DNA of 64,000 nt from Phoma sp. XZ068. Its lineage: Eukaryota > Ascomycota > Dothideomycetes > Pleosporales > Didymellaceae. The stretch covers positions 682,001 to 746,000 of the forward strand of contig RBKR01000017.1 in the NCBI GenBank assembly GCA_004835665.1, given 5' to 3'. The notes beneath the pieces were generated by a model. The model had not been told where the DNA came from, did not search any database, and worked only from the letters and a program-made list of their open reading frames with translations. This document shows, piece by piece, positions 60,166 to 64,000 of this stretch (positions are counted from its first letter, which is position 1; each line of letters starts with the position of its first letter). Both the position numbers and the translations under genes were made by a program.

Positions 60166-60973
60166 GGACACAGTCGACTCAGCGGGATGAAGAGGGATCA
60201 TGACCTTACGCGAAACCAATTATATAGAAATACATGAATAATGATGGTGAATAGTATGTTATGAAGGAACTGCGGTGGTTGGGTGATGAAGTGCGACTGC
60301 TGTTGAATGACGCGATGTGCGCTAACCCCATCGAATAAGACGCAGGTACCTTGGAAAGTCTAAAATCCTCCAACAGCTTGCAAGGTTCTCGCCATTGGGC
60401 ATCTGGGCCTCTAAATTCCCGATCACTATTTGATGTGCTTGGGGTTTTCCATATGGAGACTTACTTCTTAATACCGATACAGTGTTGAGGAGCTGATCTC
60501 AGCGGGCTGCTTGCCCATGTAGCCGACTTCGTCCCCACTCGTTGCCACATTGACGTATCATACAAAGGCACAGAAAACGGCGCCGAAATCCAAATACTCG
60601 AGCAAATCCACTTATACACCAGTGAAGCTACGCTTTTAGGTCGTTCATCTTCCAAAGACCGTACCCATGTGACAAAAGCTCAGCATGCTTCAGCGAGAGG
60701 CTTCGGAACGCGACGTCACTCAGCTGATGGATCTACCGCTCTATACATTCTTCTATGCATTGCAGCAACATGGATGTGTACACATAAATACGTATGGACG
60801 GAGTCAGTTCCGGTACTGAAATTGACGTTGGTAGCCGTGTGTGGGGTAATACCACAAACACGGCCGAGCTGCAGGTATCACTACATCTAGGCCATTAGTT
60901 GCACTTATCAATCAAAGCATCACCAGATCTTCTAAACCACACCAAATGTGAACAAAAGTGTAGAAGTACAAGG
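60166..60973. other. intergenic spacer
   Basis: Between two plus-strand genes: oxidase 3' UTR and the promoter of the hydrolase. No gene seen. Confidence 0.5.
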
Positions 60974-61925
60974 ATGCCAGAACTATTCGATCACAACGGC
61001 AAGCCGGCCGATCACCATATGGCACGGGTCAACGGTATCCGAATGCACTACATTACAGCAGGCTCAGGACCTCCCCTCCTCCTTCTCCACGGTACACCAA
61101 AAACTCACTACTACTGGTACCGCATCCTGCGTTACTTGAAACCTCAATTCAGCGTCATTGCTCCAGATCTGAGAGGGTTTGGTGCGACCGACAAGCCTCC
61201 AGCTAGTGATGGCTACGATGGCCGTATCAATGCCAAGGATATGGCTGAGCTCATGGACCAGCTGGGGCACAAGCGCTTCGCCATTCATTATGAGGACCGT
61301 AGAGCAACTTTCGGATTCTGCACTGCTGGCTTGTACAGAGACCGGGTCACGCACTTGAGCTTTTGTGAGATGATGCTTTCGCAACAGTTGACCAAACAAT
61401 CTTTCTTCACTCGTGAAAACATTGCTGCACAGTACAATCAGACCGGAGTATGGAATTGGCACATACCTTTTTTGTGGATGCCGCACATGGCAGAGATGTT
61501 GAACACTGGGAAGGAGAGGGAGTTCTGGACACAGTTCATGAAGGCTGAGTGCTACGATCCGAGTGCACTCGATCAACAGGCCATCGATGAGTGGGTGAGG
61601 TGTTCACAAAGTCCAGGCGGACTGAGAGGCATCTTGGAGACTTACCGCGCGCATTGGGCGAATGTTGATCTCGAAGAAGAGATCATTCAGAAGGGCAAAT
61701 TGGACTGTAAGGTCATGACTGTGGGGGCGCCAGAGTAGGTTTCACGGGTTTTGAGAGGATTTACTGCTGACCAAATGCAGGTTCTTTGGTCCTCTCGTCG
61801 AGGAGCAGATGAAGAATACAGCGAATAACGTGGTAATTTCTGAAGTTTTCGAAAGATGTGGGCACAGTCTGGCTCTTGAGCAACCTGAGCGATTAGCAGA
61901 CGTACTGAAGAAATTTTTGCTTTAA
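60974..61925 (+). CDS. alpha/beta hydrolase, epoxide hydrolase/haloacetate dehalogenase type, altered elbow
   Basis: Two exons, join(60974..61734, 61781..61925), encode 301 residues. The 46-bp intron has a GTAGGT donor and GCTGACC branch. The core is standard: MHYITAGSGPPLLLLHGTPK with the oxyanion HGTP, then VIAPDLRGFGATDKP. At the nucleophile elbow, where haloacetate dehalogenases and epoxide hydrolases have GHDRG, this protein has FAIHYEDRRATFGF. The Asp is kept, but both flanking small residues and the His are replaced by Tyr, Glu and Arg. The catalytic His region near the end (ERCGHSLALEQPERLA) is intact. The cap domain contains WNWHIPFLWMPHMAEML. Activity may be lost or shifted. The start at 60974 is the first ATG in frame. 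No signal peptide. Confidence 0.87.
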
Positions 61926-62541
61926 TAGCGTGCCAGGGACTAATTATGCAATCTTGCAAATTAACATAGCTGATTGCTGGCTATTCAACATTGTTTGCAG
62001 GTAACTTTTACATTGCTAAGAAGAATCCAAAGACTCCTCCATAACAGTCAAGCTACTTGATCGTCCTCTCAATTGCATCATATATACTTGACTAACTTGG
62101 GACTTACAACACGTCCCTCGTTCCTTCTTTCCCTCGTCATAGTTGAAGCAGACGACTTAATCACGTGTCTAAGATATAGTCGCAACAACATTTATTGTTG
62201 TAGCAATTTCTTCGGTTGACCTTACAGTTCTATAAGGAAATTGTAGCCTTTGCCTGTAGTGTTGCGAATTGGTCGTGCGATGGCAGCATTGAACAGTTTG
62301 CTGGACTGGCAACACTCAGGGCGCCCCCGGTGTCGTGGACAGTTCTCTCATGCTCTAACAGTTCCCAGTCCCAATGCGCAATCCGGTGGTCCAATACCTA
62401 TTTCTCTGGTTCGTTAAGAAATGCAAAATATATAATGAAGCTGGAAAACACATAGAAGTTGATGAACATCAATTTTCGAATGTGGAGGCGGTCCTTGAGA
62501 CAAACCGTGACATTATTATTACATTTTAGGTGCTAGAGCAT
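61926..62541. other. convergent 3' spacer
   Basis: Between the stops of the hydrolase and the 5'-nucleotidase genes. AT-rich in places, holding two 3' UTRs. No gene seen. Confidence 0.5.
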
Positions 62542-64000
62542 CTATAGCATCAAAAGACCAGCAATCGTGGCGAAGATGGTAGCGCCGACAAAGCTAAATG
62601 TGACCTGGCTGGCGGCGTTGGTCGCCTGTGGACCTGCGCTTCCAGTTCCACTCGGAGTGGTTCCATTTGTGGTTCCGTTACCACCAGCAGTTGTATTACG
62701 TTGACGATCAACAGCTGAGATACGTCCGTCGAGCTCTATCTTGACGGGAGACTTCGCAAGAATGTATTGAGTCAGGACCTCATCCTGGGTGTCCAGGCTG
62801 ACGAAGTCGGTAGTAGGTGTGAAGAAGTTATCACCACCGCCAGCGATGAAATCAAGGGTGACAATCTGATAGTTGGTGCTGTTGTCGAGGGGCTTACCAC
62901 CAATGGTGACGCTAACAAGCTTCGTACCGTTGTTGTTCTTAGGATTGTATTCGACTTTGATACCCGAAGAGACCTGGAAAAAAGAGGTGACCGCTTTACC
63001 GTTGGCGACGTTGACACCAGTTACTATGCCCTCAAGCACCTCCCAGATCTGCTTTCCGGCGAGCTGGATCTGAACAATGGAGTTGCCAAAGGGGAAAGAG
63101 GTCAAAACTTCACCACGTGTGATATCGCCCTGGTCAATGGTTGCGCGAATTCCTCCAGCGTTGATGATGGCAAAATCAACTTCCTCAGTGTTGTTCTTGC
63201 GATAGGCAAGCATAGCATCAGCCATGAAGTCACCGAGCAGACACTCCTGGCGCTGGCAAGTGGTCTGGTCAAGTTCAACTTCGCTTTGGCCAAGCACTTC
63301 GGCAGCGAACTTCTCAAATGGGCCGCGCCATGACTTAATTTGAGCTTGGAGGTTGGTGTCCTGCTTGGTTGTGTTGGTGACATGAATGGGTGCGCCGTGA
63401 TACGCAACGATCTTGCCCTGCGGATCATATGTGACATCAATATACCCAACATACTCACCCCAGCGGTATGCAGTAACGATGAAAACTTCGTCGCCGTCTG
63501 CATTGTCGACAATCGTGGGGTACTTGCCCTCAGCCTTGGGCATGTCACCAAGGAGTGTGTGACTATGGCCGCCCATAATCAGCTGCAGGCCCTTGGTAGC
63601 CTTGGCAAGCTCCTGGTCTTTATCATAGCCAATATGTGTAATAGCAGCAATCCTGGTGATGTTGGTAGTAGACTTGATCTCGTCAATTGCACCTTGAACA
63701 GCCTCAACAACATCCGAGAAGACCGTTGTCTCGTCTGGGTTTGCAATGTTGGGAGTTTCATCGGTGGTAACACCAATCAGGGCTAGTCCATACTCTTCAA
63801 AAATATGATAGGGCTTGATCGACTTGTTGACTTTCTCGTTCTGCGAGTGAATGTTGGCAGAGATGATGGGGAATGTAAGATTTTGCAGGAACTGCCCAAG
63901 CTCCTCATCGCCACCATCGAACTAGCTGTATGTCAGTAACCATTCTCAGGAGAGGTCACGGGGTTCTTACCTCGTGGTTGCCAAGGGTCATGGCTGAGAA
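62542..64000 (-). CDS. 5'-nucleotidase/metallophosphatase family, GPI-type, partial
   Basis: Partial at its 5' end, cut by the window edge. Exons seen are complement(62542..63921, 63971..>64000); the 49-bp intron (GTAAGA donor, CTAG acceptor) splits the metal-binding motif, joining TLGNHE to FDGGDEELGQFLQN. The metallophosphatase part continues with ITHIGYDKDQELAKA and LIMGGHSHTLLG, supplying further metal ligands. The C-terminal 5'-nucleotidase domain follows, with CLLGDFMADAMLAY, FAIINAGGIRATIDQGDIT, TSFPFGNSIVQIQLAGKQI and LDFIAGGGDNFF. The end is Gly/Thr/Asn-rich, then a hydrophobic tail (VTFSFVGATIFATIAGLLML), as in GPI-anchored proteins. The enzyme would dephosphorylate extracellular nucleotides at the cell surface. 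The signal peptide and the first metal motifs should lie beyond the window. Confidence 0.92.

Overview
The window looks like nuclear DNA of a filamentous ascomycete, most likely a Dothideomycete close to Pleosporales. The lineage is my inference from gene content and style. Genes carry short spliceosomal introns (46-146 bp) with GTANGT-type donors, CTAAC/CTGAC branch sites and CAG/TAG acceptors. Families typical of such fungi are present: a Zn2Cys6 regulator, a DUF1752/DUF3295 protein, a GH95 fucosidase, a secreted BBE-type FAD oxidase, a secreted L-amino-acid oxidase and a GPI-type 5'-nucleotidase. I found no tRNA, rRNA, CRISPR array or intact transposon.

The window divides in two. Bases 1 to about 25,500 are gene-poor. 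They hold only two convincing intact genes: the DUF1752/DUF3295 gene at 5.7-7.4 kb and a five-exon Zn2Cys6 regulator at 14.0-16.4 kb. The same half carries decayed coding relics: a proline-rich secreted protein (17.9-18.4 kb), an UPF1-like SF1 helicase (19.5-20.5 kb, possibly reaching 22.2 kb) and a small broken gene (23.3-23.7 kb). It also has a perfect 49-bp tandem duplication and a G-rich minisatellite.

From 25.5 kb to the end the DNA is gene-rich. In order it holds: a giant coiled-coil protein (+), a multi-pass membrane protein (+), a GH95 alpha-L-fucosidase (-), a small frameshifted LPxELR-type gene (+), a secreted FAD oxidoreductase (-), a C-terminal J-domain protein (-), a glyoxalase-like VOC protein (+), a C2H2 zinc-finger protein (+), a membrane protein (-), a GNAT acetyltransferase (+), a SIS-domain sugar-phosphate isomerase homologue (+), a possible small membrane protein (-), a secreted RidA-like protein (-), a secreted L-amino-acid oxidase (+), an alpha/beta hydrolase with an altered nucleophile elbow (+) and a 5'-nucleotidase/metallophosphatase (-) that runs off the end.

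Several products are predicted to be secreted or surface-bound (fucosidase, FAD oxidase, RidA-like protein, amino-acid oxidase, 5'-nucleotidase), which fits extracellular nutrient scavenging. The most suggestive functional pairing is the RidA-like imine deaminase beside the L-amino-acid oxidase. Both have signal peptides, and the known chemistry of the first family acts on the product of the second. Exon coordinates were derived by hand from splice signals and reading frame.
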